Assembly (NCBI GenBank): GCA_963837445.1
Contig: CAWINK010000016.1
Coordinates: 1 to 64,000, forward strand
Length of the DNA stretch: 64,000 nucleotides
Reading direction: 5' to 3'
Source of the DNA: JACVRW01 sp963837445
Lineage (GTDB): Bacteria; Actinomycetota; Thermoleophilia; Solirubrobacterales; Thermoleophilaceae
Shown: positions 43,427 through 52,841 of the stretch, in pieces
Layout of the letters: each line of letters starts with the position of its first letter
Position numbering within the stretch: position 1 is the first letter of the stretch
Made by a program: the position numbers and the translations under genes
Notes under the pieces: model-generated
Seen by the model: the letters and a program-made list of their open reading frames with translations, nothing else
Told to the model about the DNA's origin: nothing
The model's database searches: none

Positions 43427-46400
43427 GCGAGAGCGCCGGCCTCCTGGTGGCGCCGCCGCAGCCGGCCCCGGCCGCGCGCGACTCCGAGCTCGAGAGCACG
43501 CGACCGTGGGAGGTCGAGATCGAGCAGGAGCGGCCCGAGGGCATCCAGGCGCGTCTCGAGGTCGGGGCCCCGGACGACCCCTTCGAGCTCGAGGCCGACC
43601 GCGCTGCCGACGCTGTGGTCGGTTCCGGCCGGGGTGGACCGCAGCTCTCGCGCGACTCAGGCGAAGCGGTTCGGCGGCAGGCGAGCGAGGAGGCGGCCCT
43701 CGAGGACGAGGAGGACGAGGACGAGGAGCCCGAGGAGAAGGTGCAGGCCAAGCCGCTACAGGGGAAGGCGCCCCAGGCCCCTGCGGCGCTCGGCGGGCAG
43801 ATCGAGGGCGCCGCCTCCGAGGGCCGGCCGCTCCCGGGCGATCAGCGCCAGTTCTACGAGCAGCGATTCGGTCGCGACCTCGGCGACGTGCGCATTCACT
43901 CCGGCCCACGCGCTGCAACGGCGGCAGGCTCGGTAGGAGCGCAGGCGTTCACCCGTGGGCGGTCGATCTACTTCGGCGAGAACCACTACCGCCCCGACAC
44001 CGACTCTGGGCGCTGGCTGATGGCACACGAGCTGGCGCACACGCTCCAGCAGCGCCCGGGCGTGGTCTCGCGTCAACCGGTCGCCAGCCCCGAGGCGCCG
44101 GCCGGTCCCGCGCCCGACGAGACCGACGCCGCCGGAGGGACGGACGCGCAAACGACACAGATCCTCGACGCGCTCGAGGGCGATCGCGGCGACACCTCGC
44201 GTCGCGTGCGCGACCAGCTCGTCTCGCTCGAGGCGCCGCAGCGCCGCGCCGTGATCTCGCGGGTGCGCGGGCAGCTGAGTCCGCCGCGGCGTGCGAGCCT
44301 CGACGCGGCGGTGGCGGAGTCCGCCGAGGGTGGCGAGTCAGCGCCGGCAGGCGCGGCGGCTCCGCCCGCGCCCGCCACACCGGAGGAGTCGGCCCAGCCA
44401 ACGCGCCCGCGCGCCTCGGCGGCAGTCGCTCCTCCGGCGCTGCCGCCCGTGCCGAGTGCCCCCTCAGTCGCCGAGCCCACGCGTCCGTCCGTTCCCAGCG
44501 CGGCCCCGCCGCAGGCGGCCGATTCGGCCAAGGGCGCGGAGAAGTCCAGCGCCGATGCGGGCGAGGAGGCGGCCAAGGCCGGCGACACCGCGCAGGAGGC
44601 GGCCGGCGAGGCGGCCGGGGCCACAGAGGCCTCGGTGGCCGAGGCAGAGGGCGCGGAGGGCGAGGCGGCCGCCGCGGGCGAGGAGACGGAGGGACCGCCG
44701 CGGCTCGCAGACCTGATTGAGCCGCTCCCCGAGCCGGAGGAGCCGCCGGAGCCGCTGGCGGAGGAGGGCGTCGCGACCCCGAGCTTCGAGATGCCCAGCT
44801 TCGAGGCGCCCGGGGCGGATATGGCCGGCGCTGGGGCCGATACAGCCGGGGTCGAGGCGCCCGTTGGCGAGACGCCGGACGCCGGCGCGCCAGCGGCCCC
44901 CACGTTCCTGGAGCCGCCCGCGCCGGAGGAGATCATCGAGGAGACCGCGGAGCCCGGCGCGGAGGAGCTCGGCGTTGAGGAGCCCGGCGTTGAGGCGCCC
45001 GTCGACCTGGAGGGGATGATCGCGGAGATCACCGCTGCGCCGGCTGAGACCGAGGCTCGTCTCCAGGCCGACGCCGAGGGAGTCAAGGCGGGCATCCAGC
45101 AGCGCAGCTCGGCGCTGATCGGCACGGTCAACTCGCAGGTGGCGCGTACCGCGGGCCAGGTCCATCAGGAGTATGCGGCCAAGCGCTCGGAGCTGGAGGC
45201 GGCCGTGTCCGCCGCCCGCACACAGATCGACACCGGCCTCACCGGTCAGCAGGCCCAGCTGGAGACCAAGGGAACAGAGGCCCGCGGGCGCATCGAGGGG
45301 GTCTTCGAGGACCACCGGGCCACCATCGAGCAGACGATCGAGGCGAGCATCACCGCGAGCGAAGCGCTGCGAAACACCTACGCAACGCGCGCGCACGACC
45401 AGACGGCGGCGAAGGCGAGCAGCGCCAGGCAGCGCGGCGAGGCCCAGGCCGCGCGCTACCCGTCGACGGAGCGCGGCTGGGTGCAGAAGGACGCCGTTCG
45501 TGCGGTGGCGGACCGGACGGCACGCGACATCGAGGAGAAGGAGCCGGAGACCGTCGAGGCGATCGACGAGGTGGTCGCGGAGATCCCGGACAAGTTCGTG
45601 GACGAGGGCGAGAAGACCCTCCAGGGCTACGACGAGCCCCTGCCGCAGCTCCTCGCCGAGGTCGACAACCAGATCACCACCGCCGGGCAGGAGCTGGATC
45701 GGGCCGCGGAGTCGGCGCGGGCCCACCTCGAGGCGATGTCGACGGCGATGATGAGCGAGCTCGAGGCCGCCGAGACTGCTGCGGCGGCGCGAGTCGAGGA
45801 GCTGGGACCGCGTTCGGTGGCCCAGATCAACATCGCCTCGCGCTCCGCACGGAGTGAGATCGACGCGGGCGTCCCGCAGGCGATGGAGAACGTGCAGCCG
45901 ATCGCCGACGAGGCGGTCGAGATCCTCGCGAGTACCGAGGAGGCCGATCCGGAGCGCGCGCGTGCGTTCACCGATTCGGTGCTGGCCTTCATCAGCGGCG
46001 CAGCCGACGAGGGCGGGGCCGCGGTGAGCGAAGCCGGCGAGGCCGTGAGCGAGCAGTTCCAGCAGGCCGAGGCCTCCACGAACGGCGCCCTTCAGACCGC
46101 TCACCGGCAGGCCACCACGCAGCTCACCACGGCCGACGCGCAGTACAAGCGCCGGCTATCCGACTTCGAGGGCAAGGTTGTCGAGGAGCTCGAGGCGCCT
46201 CTGACCACCTTCGAGACGGGCATCACCGCGACCGAGACGGAGACGAGGGACAAGCTCGCGCCGGCCGTAACCGAGCTCCAGGGCAAGTTCGCCACGACCC
46301 TGCGCGAAGCCGACTCGAAGAGCGCGGAAGCGCTCCGGGACGGGATGGCCAAGAGCGACGAGGCAGTCGCAGAGCTGGGCGAGGCGATGACCGAAGCGGC

Positions 46401-48983
46401 CGACGACGCGGCATGGGACTACGACCATCCGATCCTCTCCACGATTCGCGACATCGGTCTGGTCGTGGCGGGCGTGATCGTCGGGATCCTCGCCGTGATC
46501 GCGCTCATCGTCGTGGTGATCGTGGCAGTGAAGCTGCTCGTGGCCGGACTCGTGATCCTCGGCGTGACGGCCGCGACCGCGGCGATCGTGGGCAAGATCG
46601 TCCTGATCACGCTCGCTGTGGTCGGCCTCGGGCTGACGGCGTACGCCGTGTACCAGGGCTATCAGGCGCGGCGGGCGCAGGGTGCCGGGTTCTGGGAGGC
46701 GCTCGGGGGCGGCGCCGCCGACGTGGTGGGCGTCACGGACATGCGCCGTGCCTTCAGTGAGGAGGGACTCAGTCCGTTCGACCGCGGCTTCTACTTCGGA
46801 CGTGGCGCGGCAACGCTGGTCGCCACGCTCTTCGGGCGCCGCATCAGCGGCCGCATCAACTCGCGCCTCCCACCGTCGCTGGCCAACCCGGCGGCCGCCG
46901 GGCGGCTGGCCCGCATGCGGCTCAGGGGCATCAGCCCGGGCGGGGCGCGCGCTCCGCGCGTGCCGGGTGGCGCCGGCGCGGCTCCGCGCGCTCCGGCCGG
47001 AGGAGCAGGCGCTCCGGGGGCCGCTCCGCGTGCGCCGGCCGGAGGGGCGGGTGCCCCGGGGGCGGCTCCGCGTGCGCCCGGCCGGAGGGCCGGGCGGCAA
47101 CTCCGCGTGCGCCCGCTCCGGCGGCCCCACGCGCGCCCGCGCCCGCGGGACCCAGGCCGCCCGCGCCCGCGGCGCCCAGGCCGCCCGCCCCGGCGCCCGT
47201 CGCGGCCGCGCCGCGAGCCCCGGCTGGCCCGCCCGCGCCGCGCGCGCCTGCTCCCCCGGCGCCGAGACCACCCGCGCCGCGTCCCTCGGAGCCGCGGATC
47301 GGGTTTGGTCGCGAGGGCGCCCGTGCCGCGCAGCCACGCCCGCCGGGCGCGCCGCGGCCGGCGGAGCCGCGGATCGGGTTCGGTCGCGAGGGCGCCCGTG
47401 CCGCGCAGCCACGCCCGCCGGGCGCGCCGCGGCCGGCGGAGCCGCGGATCGGGTTCGGTCGCGAGGGCGCGCGTGCCGCGCAGCCGCGTCCGCCGGGCGC
47501 GCCGCGGCCCTCCGAGCCGCGGATTGGGTTCGGCCGCGAGGGCGCGCGGGCGGCGCAGCCGCGTCCGCCGGGCGCGCCGCGTCCCTCGGAGCCGCGCATC
47601 GGGTTCGGTCGTGAGGGTGCCCGCGCGGCGCAGCCGCGTCCGCCGGGGGCGCCGCGGCCGGCGGAGCCGCGGATCGGTTTCGGTCGCGAGGGCGCACGGG
47701 CCGCCCAGCCGCGGCCGGCGCCCGCGCCTGGCGGCCCCGTGCGGGGCGCCCGGCCGGCGCAGGCGGGCCAACCCGCCACAACCGGCACGCCGCCCGGTCG
47801 CACCGCAGGCGGGCCCCCGCCGATCGGCGGCCGCTCCCCGGTGCAGGCGGGCGGGACAGCACCGGCCGGTCCAGTCGCCGCGCGCGGCGGCCCGCGTGGG
47901 GGAGCCGGTGCCGGGCAGGGCGGGCCCGGGGCGCGACAGGCCGGGGGACAGGGCGGGACCACTCGCGGGGCCGCGCCCGGCGGGCCCGCCCGACCCGCGC
48001 AGCCGGCGCAGGCCCCCGGACGCCGCGGCGGCCAGGCGGCACCGGCGCCGGCCCGGCGAGCAGGGCAGCCCGCCGCGGCACCCCCGGCACGCAGGAGGCC
48101 GCCCGCCGCCCCCCAGACCGTTCAGCCCGGCGCCGCGCCCGGACGCACCGGGCCGAACGTGGGGCACCGAGCCACCGGCCCCGCCAACAACCCCAGCATT
48201 GGCCGCGGGCGGGGCCAGATTCCCTGCTTCGCGGCGGGCACTCTCGTCGCGACCCCGGCGGGCCCCAGGCCGATCGAGTCGATCGTGCCCGGCACGGAGA
48301 TCTACGCGTACGACAACGGTGCGCGCGCGGTGGTCCGCCGCACGGTGCTCGACGCGCCACGCGGGGAGACGACCTGCTGGGTGGACGTCGTGCTCGACAC
48401 GGGGACCCTGCGCGCGACGCGCCACCACCCGGTGTGGGTCGAGTCCAAGGGGGCGTGGCTCGACGCGCTCGCCCTCGTGGCGGGAATGACCGTGCGCCTG
48501 CGCGACGGCACCCTGGCTGCGGTGGGTCGGGTGGCCGTGCGGCCGCTCTCCCGAGCGGAGTCGACCTTCAACCTGATCGTGGATCGCGCGAGCACCTACT
48601 TCGCCGGCGACCGGTTCGTGCTCGTGCACAACGGCACGCCACTCGGACAGCCTGGCCACAACGTCTACGTGCTCGCGCGCAACGGGCGCATCTACTACGT
48701 CGGCCGCTTCGGCCCGAACGAGTCGATCGCGAGCGTGATGGCTCGCCACAGCCGCACGCCGAAGATCCTGCCACCCGGTGTGGAACGCCGGTTTGTGCCG
48801 GGTCAGGACCAGATCCGCGTGCTTCAGCGCAACCTCACCTATGCCGAGGCGCGGCGCCTGGAGCACGAGGTCTGCGTGAAGGCCAACACCTACAAGGGGC
48901 GCGGAGCAAGCTGGCGCGGCAACCGCGACTACCCGATGAGCCCGCGCAAGTTCGCCAAGTACTACCAGCCGAAGGCATGTTGA
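43423..48983 (+). CDS. Giant eCIS effector: DUF4157, helical region, membrane hairpin, repeats, HINT, GIY-YIG-like nuclease (frameshift near 47085)
   Basis: The gene encodes about 1850 residues if one base is restored near 47085; the first frame alone runs to 48489 but is nonsense after that point. Residues about 140-212 are DUF4157 (RFGRDLGDVRIHSGPRAA, then MAHELAHTLQQ with HELAH at 202-206). DUF4157 is widely associated with eCIS cargo. Pro/Ala/Glu-rich sequence to about 530 is followed by about 450 residues of coiled-coil-like helix. A membrane hairpin (about 1005-1075), Ala/Pro/Gly sequence, six 25-residue repeats, a HINT domain and a C-terminal nuclease follow. It lies inside the structural operon between the ATPase and tube-initiator genes. 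The next gene is a likely immunity protein. Confidence 0.8.
47280..47729 (+). repeat. Six tandem 75-bp (25-residue) repeats within the effector
   Basis: Units begin at 47280, 47355, 47430, 47505, 47580 and 47655, exactly 75 bp apart. In the downstream frame each encodes RP[A/S]EPRIGFGREGAR followed by AAQPRPPGAP; the sixth has a different end (AAQPRPAPAP). DNA identity between units is high, including third positions, which implies recent expansion or homogenisation. Confidence 0.9.
48225..48632 (+). other. HINT (intein/hedgehog-like) autoprocessing domain of the effector
   Basis: About 136 residues starting with the nucleophile Cys (CFAAGTLVATPAGPRPIE). The block-B-like LRATRHHPVWV and the terminal TYFAGDRFVLVHN follow. 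The Cys, the TRHH histidine and the final HN are the residues used for autocleavage in pretoxin HINT domains. The expected result is release of the C-terminal domain after Asn (48630-48632). Confidence 0.85.
48633..48983 (+). other. C-terminal GIY-YIG/URI-like nuclease toxin domain of the effector
   Basis: 116 residues after the HINT site. NVYVLARNGRIYYVGRFG resembles the paired strands of GIY-YIG/URI nucleases (Y..L....YVG), followed by an Arg-containing helix (SIASVMARHSRT). LTYAEARRLEHEVCVKAN matches the conserved helix with a catalytic-type Glu. This domain type occurs as a tip toxin in polymorphic toxin systems. DNA cleavage is inferred from this pattern, not shown. Confidence 0.7.
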
Positions 48984-48995
48984 GGAGCTGACCGG

Positions 48996-49916
48996 ATGAG
49001 CGGTGATCTAACCGAACGCCTCGCCCAACTCGCCTGCGAGGGCCTGGGCGAGATCAGCGAGGACTTCGCCGAGGCGGTCGAGCGCAAGCCCACGCCCGCC
49101 GAGCTGTGCGAGCTGATCGCCTACGGGATCCAGTCCTCGCGCGAAGAGCTGTTCGACGACGTGCCGGCGAACGCGGTTACGGCCCTCCGGCCGAAGCTGC
49201 GTGGTAACGGAGACGGGTCTCCGAAGGGCGCGCTCGACGAGCTGGATGACAACGTCTTCTCGCAGGCGAATGGGCTGGTCACGGACCTTGTCCGCGGCTA
49301 CCACGGCGAGACGGGCGACAAGCCCAAGCTGCAAACCCTCTGCGATCTGATCGTCGAGGCGCTCCACCGCTGCGGAGCGGACGTCATCTCCGGCGCACAG
49401 CCGGAGGACATCGTCGCGATCGAACCCGAGGTCCGCGAACAGGGTGGAGGGTCCACCAAGCCGGGCGACATCGTGGCCATCCCCGCCCCGGGTGGCGGTT
49501 ACTTCACGGCCGTCGTGGTGACCAAGAACCAGGCGGGGACCGCATACGGCGTGTTCGAGGGAACTCGCGAAGCGGAGCCGGTGTCGTCGTCCTCCCCGCC
49601 GCCAGTGATGCCGCACCCGATCTACTCGGGCGACGAGCTCGTGAACGACGGCAGCTGGCCCGTCGTCGGTCACGACGAGGGGCTGCTCGAGCTGTTCCCG
49701 AGTGAGCCCGAGGTGTTCCGCGGCGCTCCGCTGATGCCGGACGTGGAGCCCGAGGCCGGGGAGTTCGGCTCCGCCGAGACGCCGTCCGGCGAGCGCCGTG
49801 ACCTGACCGAGGAGGAGGCGGAGGAGATCGGCCTGACCGACGGCAGCTACAGCGAGTTCCAACCGCCCGAGGTCGTGCCGGAGTACCTCGCGCAGCGCCA
49901 GGGGAGCGGCTCGTGA
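48996..49916 (+). CDS. Probable immunity protein with Imm26-like domain
   Basis: 306 residues starting 12 bp after the effector stop. The first 150 residues are helical and acidic, in two similar halves (LTERLAQLACEGLGE... and LQTLCDLIVEALHRCGA...), each ending in a similar phrase (NAVTALRPKLRGNGDG; DIVAIEPEVREQGGG). The middle, KPGDIVAIPAPGGGYFTAVVV followed by GTAYGVFEG (residues about 151-190), is the beta-barrel pattern of Imm26-type immunity proteins. The C-terminal 110 residues are acidic. No signal peptide. I infer it neutralises the nuclease tip of the preceding effector; alternatively it is a cargo chaperone. It overlaps the tube-initiator gene by 4 bases. Confidence 0.68.
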   Translation: MSGDLTERLAQLACEGLGEISEDFAEAVERKPTPAELCELIAYGIQSSREELFDDVPANAVTALRPKLRGNGDGSPKGALDELDDNVFSQANGLVTDLVRGYHGETGDKPKLQTLCDLIVEALHRCGADVISGAQPEDIVAIEPEVREQGGGSTKPGDIVAIPAPGGGYFTAVVVTKNQAGTAYGVFEGTREAEPVSSSSPPPVMPHPIYSGDELVNDGSWPVVGHDEGLLELFPSEPEVFRGAPLMPDVEPEAGEFGSAETPSGERRDLTEEEAEEIGLTDGSYSEFQPPEVVPEYLAQRQGSGS

Positions 49917-50563
49917 CCACCTTCCCGGGGAGCCCGCGCGTGCTCAAGGGCGCGCTCGTGGGGATCGATCCCACGGTGCCGATCCCGAAGGTGATCGTCT
50001 TTCAATACAACCCGGACACGCTCACCCGCACGCTGAAGCCGCGCGCCCCGGGTGGCGAGGGCGCGCGCTCGGAGGCGCTTCGGCTCACGGGGGCGCCCGA
50101 GGAGACCATCAAGGTGGACGTGGAGATCGACGCCGCCGACCAGCTCGAGAAGGCGGACGGCGTCACCACCGCGCTCGGCCTCTACCCGCAGCTGTCGGCG
50201 CTCGAGACGCTCGTCTACCCGCAGAGCGCCCTGGTGATCGCCAACACCGTCCTGCTCGCCGCGGGCACGATCGAGATCGTGCCGCCCACGGCGCCGCTGA
50301 CGCTGTTCATCTGGGGGCCCCAGCGCATCCTCCCCGTGAGGATCGCCGAGTTCAGCATCACGGAGGAGGCCTACGACACCGCTCTGAACCCGATCCGGGC
50401 GAAGGCGAGCCTCGGGCTGAGGGTGCTGAGCTACAACGACCTGTCGCTCACCGACCCGGCCTACTACATGTTCCTCGCGCACCAGGTGGTCAAGGAGGCG
50501 CTGGGCGTGGTGGGCAGTGTCGGCAGCGTGGCCGCAGTGGCCGGAAGCGAGCTGGGGCTCTAG
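49913..50563 (+). CDS. Afp7/Pvc7-like tube-initiator/baseplate protein (N-terminal CIS tube-like domain)
   Basis: 216 residues. The start pattern KGALVGIDPTVPIPKVIVFQYNPDTLTRTL is characteristic of the CIS tube-like/gp53-like baseplate proteins. ETIKVDVEIDAADQLE follows, and the core is ALYPQLSALETLVYP-like (LGLYPQLSALETLVYPQ). IWGPQRILPVRIAEFSITEEAYDTALNPI is also family-typical. It would sit between the tube and the spike. The LysM part, fused in Afp7, is in the next gene. GTG start overlaps the preceding gene as GTGA. Confidence 0.85.
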   Translation: MTTFPGSPRVLKGALVGIDPTVPIPKVIVFQYNPDTLTRTLKPRAPGGEGARSEALRLTGAPEETIKVDVEIDAADQLEKADGVTTALGLYPQLSALETLVYPQSALVIANTVLLAAGTIEIVPPTAPLTLFIWGPQRILPVRIAEFSITEEAYDTALNPIRAKASLGLRVLSYNDLSLTDPAYYMFLAHQVVKEALGVVGSVGSVAAVAGSELGL

Positions 50564-50565
50564 CC

Positions 50566-50865
50566 ATGTTCGAGCACACCAGCCGCTACTACAGCCTCCC
50601 GGTGGTCACGGTCGAGCTGCCGGGCGGCCGGACGGTGTCGTACGTGAGCCGCCGCTTCCTGCCCCAGGGCCGCGCGCTTCCGCTGCTCGCCGAGGTGACC
50701 GTGGCCCAGGACGAGCGGATCGACCTGATCGCCCACCGCACCCTCGGCGACCCGGAGGCGTACTGGCGCGTCTGCGACGCCAACGACGCGATGGATCCGA
50801 CCGAGCTGACCGGCGAGCCGGGTCGTCCGCTGCGTGTTCCCATGCCGCAAACGGGGAGCGAATGA
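50566..50865 (+). CDS. LysM/tail-protein-X-like baseplate protein
   Basis: 99 residues. VSYVSRRFLPQGRALPLLAEVTVAQDERIDLIAHRTLGDPEAYWRVCDANDAMDP (shown in parts: SRRFLPQ, RIDLIAHRTLGDPE, YWRVCDAN) is the phage tail X/LysM pattern used to hold the spike to the tube. Only two bases separate it from the tube-initiator gene. In several eCIS the two parts are one protein; here they are split. Confidence 0.82.
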   Translation: MFEHTSRYYSLPVVTVELPGGRTVSYVSRRFLPQGRALPLLAEVTVAQDERIDLIAHRTLGDPEAYWRVCDANDAMDPTELTGEPGRPLRVPMPQTGSE

Positions 50866-50866
50866 G

Positions 50867-52015
50867 GTGCTCCTAGGCGTGAACCTCACCATGCTGATCG
50901 GCCCGACGGTGCCCGTCCCCGCCACGCCCGACATCTCGGAGGCCGTCCAGAGCGTCTCGGTGACGCACAACGACGAGGGACGGTCTGGATTCCAGGTGGT
51001 GCTGCGGGTCGGCCGCGCGGGCCCCACGGATCTCCTCGACTACCGGCTGATGATGAACCCGCTCCTGCGCCCGTTCAACCGGGTGATCCTGATGGTGCTC
51101 TTCGGGCCGGTGCCGCGCGTGCTGATGGACGGGGTGATCACGAACCACCAGTTCGCGCCCGGAAACCAGCCCGGCGCGGCCACGCTCACGCTCACCGGCG
51201 AGGACGTGAGCCTGATGATGGACCTCGAGAAAAAGCGCGCGGAGCACCCTTGCCAGAGCGAGTCGCTGATCGCGCTGAAGCTGATCGCGAGCTACGCGCA
51301 GTACGGGTTGATCCCGATGGTGATCCCGCCGGTGAGCGTGGACCAGCCGCTCCCGACCGAGCGCACGCCGGTCCAGCAGGACACGGACCTCGAGTACCTC
51401 AAGAAGATGGCGAAGCGCTTCGGGCACGTCTTCTACGTGGAACCCGGCCCGGCGCCCGGCACGAACTTCGCCTACTGGGGGCCGCCGAAGCGCTCGATGT
51501 TCCCGCAGCGCGCCCTCTCGGTGAATGTCGGGCCGGAGACCAACGTGGACTCGGTCAGCTTCAGCAACAACGCGATGGCGCCCACCATCGTCAAGGACGA
51601 GATCATCGACCGGCTGACCAACCAGAAGATGCCGGTCATCACCTTCATGGGCACGCGCATGCCGCCCCTGGCCGCGATGCCCGCGCTCCCGTTCAACCTG
51701 CCGAACGTCCGCACGAGCCTCCTCGAGCAGGGTGGCGAAGGGCTGAACGCAATGCAGGCGTTCGCGCGCGCGCAGGCCCTCACCGACAAGTCGGTCGACA
51801 ACGTCGTGACCGCGCAGGGCGAGCTCGACGCGCTGCGCTACGGCGGGATGCTCCAGCCACGCGGGGTCGTGGGCCTCCGCGGCGCCGGCCTCACCTACGA
51901 CGGCTTCTACTACGTCAAGACGGTCGCGCACTCGATCAGCAAGGGGAAGTACAAGCAGAAGTTCACGCTGACCCGCGAGGGCACCGTGTCCACGACACCG
52001 GCGGTGATCCCGTGA
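50867..52015 (+). CDS. Spike hub protein, phage gpD/late-control-D-like
   Basis: 382 residues from GTG 50867, preceded by a GGGGAG site and overlapping nothing but adjacent to the LysM gene. PTVPVPATPDISEAVQSVSV, GRSGFQVVLRVGR, FNRVILMVLFGPVPRVLMDG and the later DTDLEYLKKMAKRFGHVFYV (residues about 176-195) match gpD/VgrG hub domains. TYDGFYYVKTVAHSISKGKY and a terminal KQKFTLTREG complete it. It forms the trimeric hub that carries the spike. In Afp8 this is fused to the OB/spike domain, here separate. Confidence 0.88.
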   Translation: MLLGVNLTMLIGPTVPVPATPDISEAVQSVSVTHNDEGRSGFQVVLRVGRAGPTDLLDYRLMMNPLLRPFNRVILMVLFGPVPRVLMDGVITNHQFAPGNQPGAATLTLTGEDVSLMMDLEKKRAEHPCQSESLIALKLIASYAQYGLIPMVIPPVSVDQPLPTERTPVQQDTDLEYLKKMAKRFGHVFYVEPGPAPGTNFAYWGPPKRSMFPQRALSVNVGPETNVDSVSFSNNAMAPTIVKDEIIDRLTNQKMPVITFMGTRMPPLAAMPALPFNLPNVRTSLLEQGGEGLNAMQAFARAQALTDKSVDNVVTAQGELDALRYGGMLQPRGVVGLRGAGLTYDGFYYVKTVAHSISKGKYKQKFTLTREGTVSTTPAVIP

Positions 52016-52497
52016 GCGAGTACTTCGGCAAGTACCGCGGGAAGGTCGAGCAGAACCTCGACCCCGAGCAGCGCGGCCGCCTGCTGGTCTCGGTGCCCGC
52101 CGTCACGGGCAGCGGCACCCTCAACTGGGCGATGCCCTCGGCGCCGTTCGCCGGAGACGGGGTCGGCCTGTGGGCAATCCCACCGGCGGGCGCGAACGTC
52201 TGGGTCGAGTACGAGGGCGGAAATCCCAACCAGCCGATCTGGACGGGTTGCTTCTGGGGGCTCGGGCAGGCCCCGGCGTCGCCGGCGCTGGCGGACCTCA
52301 TGGTGGTGAAGACCACGACCTGCACGCTCACGCTCAGCGAGCTGCCGGGCCCGCTCGGGGGCGTGACGCTCGAGACCAAGGCCGGGATGAAGGTCACGCT
52401 CACCTCCACCGGGATCGAGATCACGAACGGGTCGGCGTCGATCAAGCTCCAGGGACCGACGGTGTCGATCAACGGCCAGGCGCTCGAGGTCACGTGA
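52012..52497 (+). CDS. Spike protein, baseplate-assembly gpV-like (OB-fold and beta-helix)
   Basis: 161 residues from GTG 52012 overlapping the hub gene stop. GKYRGKVEQNLDPEQRGRLLVSVP is the OB-fold start of phage gpV/gp5; VGLWAIPPAGANVWVEYEGG and PNQPIWTGCFWG continue it. The tail, VTLETKAGMKVTLTSTGIEI and ASIKLQGPTVSING, is the repetitive beta-prism spike. The stop overlaps the PAAR-like gene (TGATG). Confidence 0.9.
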   Translation: MSEYFGKYRGKVEQNLDPEQRGRLLVSVPAVTGSGTLNWAMPSAPFAGDGVGLWAIPPAGANVWVEYEGGNPNQPIWTGCFWGLGQAPASPALADLMVVKTTTCTLTLSELPGPLGGVTLETKAGMKVTLTSTGIEITNGSASIKLQGPTVSINGQALEVT

Positions 52498-52841
52498 TGT
52501 CCTCGGAGCTCGTACAGATCGGCGCGACCATCCAGTGCCCGCACGCCGGGCAGGCCACGATCACGCCGTCCAACCAGCGCGTGAAGGCCGGCGGAGCGTC
52601 CGTGGCGGTGCTGGCGGACTCCACCTCGATCTCCGGCTGCTCGTTCCAGGTTCCCGCCGGCCCGAGCACCAAGCCGCAGCCGTGCGTGACGGCGAAGTGG
52701 CTGATGGGGGCCGTGCGCGTGAAGGTCATGGGGCAGGCGGTGCTTCTGAAGACCAGCAGCGGCCTGTGCCAGAGCGCCGAGCAGATTCCGCAGGGCAAGC
52801 CGAACATCCAGATGACGCAGATGCGGGTGAAGGGCACCTGA
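52497..52841 (+). CDS. PAAR-like spike-tip protein
   Basis: 114 residues. LVQIGATIQCPHAGQATITP, SVAVLADSTSISGCSF, CVTAKWLMGAVRVKVMGQAVLL and a terminal NIQMTQMRVKG form the conserved pattern of the small eCIS tip proteins that follow the gpV-like gene (PAAR/DUF4280-like). Several Cys and a His may bind a metal at the tip. It overlaps both neighbours. The exact fold is inferred. Confidence 0.82.
   Translation: MSSELVQIGATIQCPHAGQATITPSNQRVKAGGASVAVLADSTSISGCSFQVPAGPSTKPQPCVTAKWLMGAVRVKVMGQAVLLKTSSGLCQSAEQIPQGKPNIQMTQMRVKGT

Noticed and set aside
47280..47729. CRISPR array
   Set aside because: The 75-bp period has no unique spacers; every part repeats and encodes a 25-residue unit in frame.
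47104..48489. Upstream-frame continuation of the effector as a real C-terminus
   Set aside because: It is Arg/Pro-rich without motifs, whereas the other frame carries clean repeats, a HINT domain and a nuclease domain.
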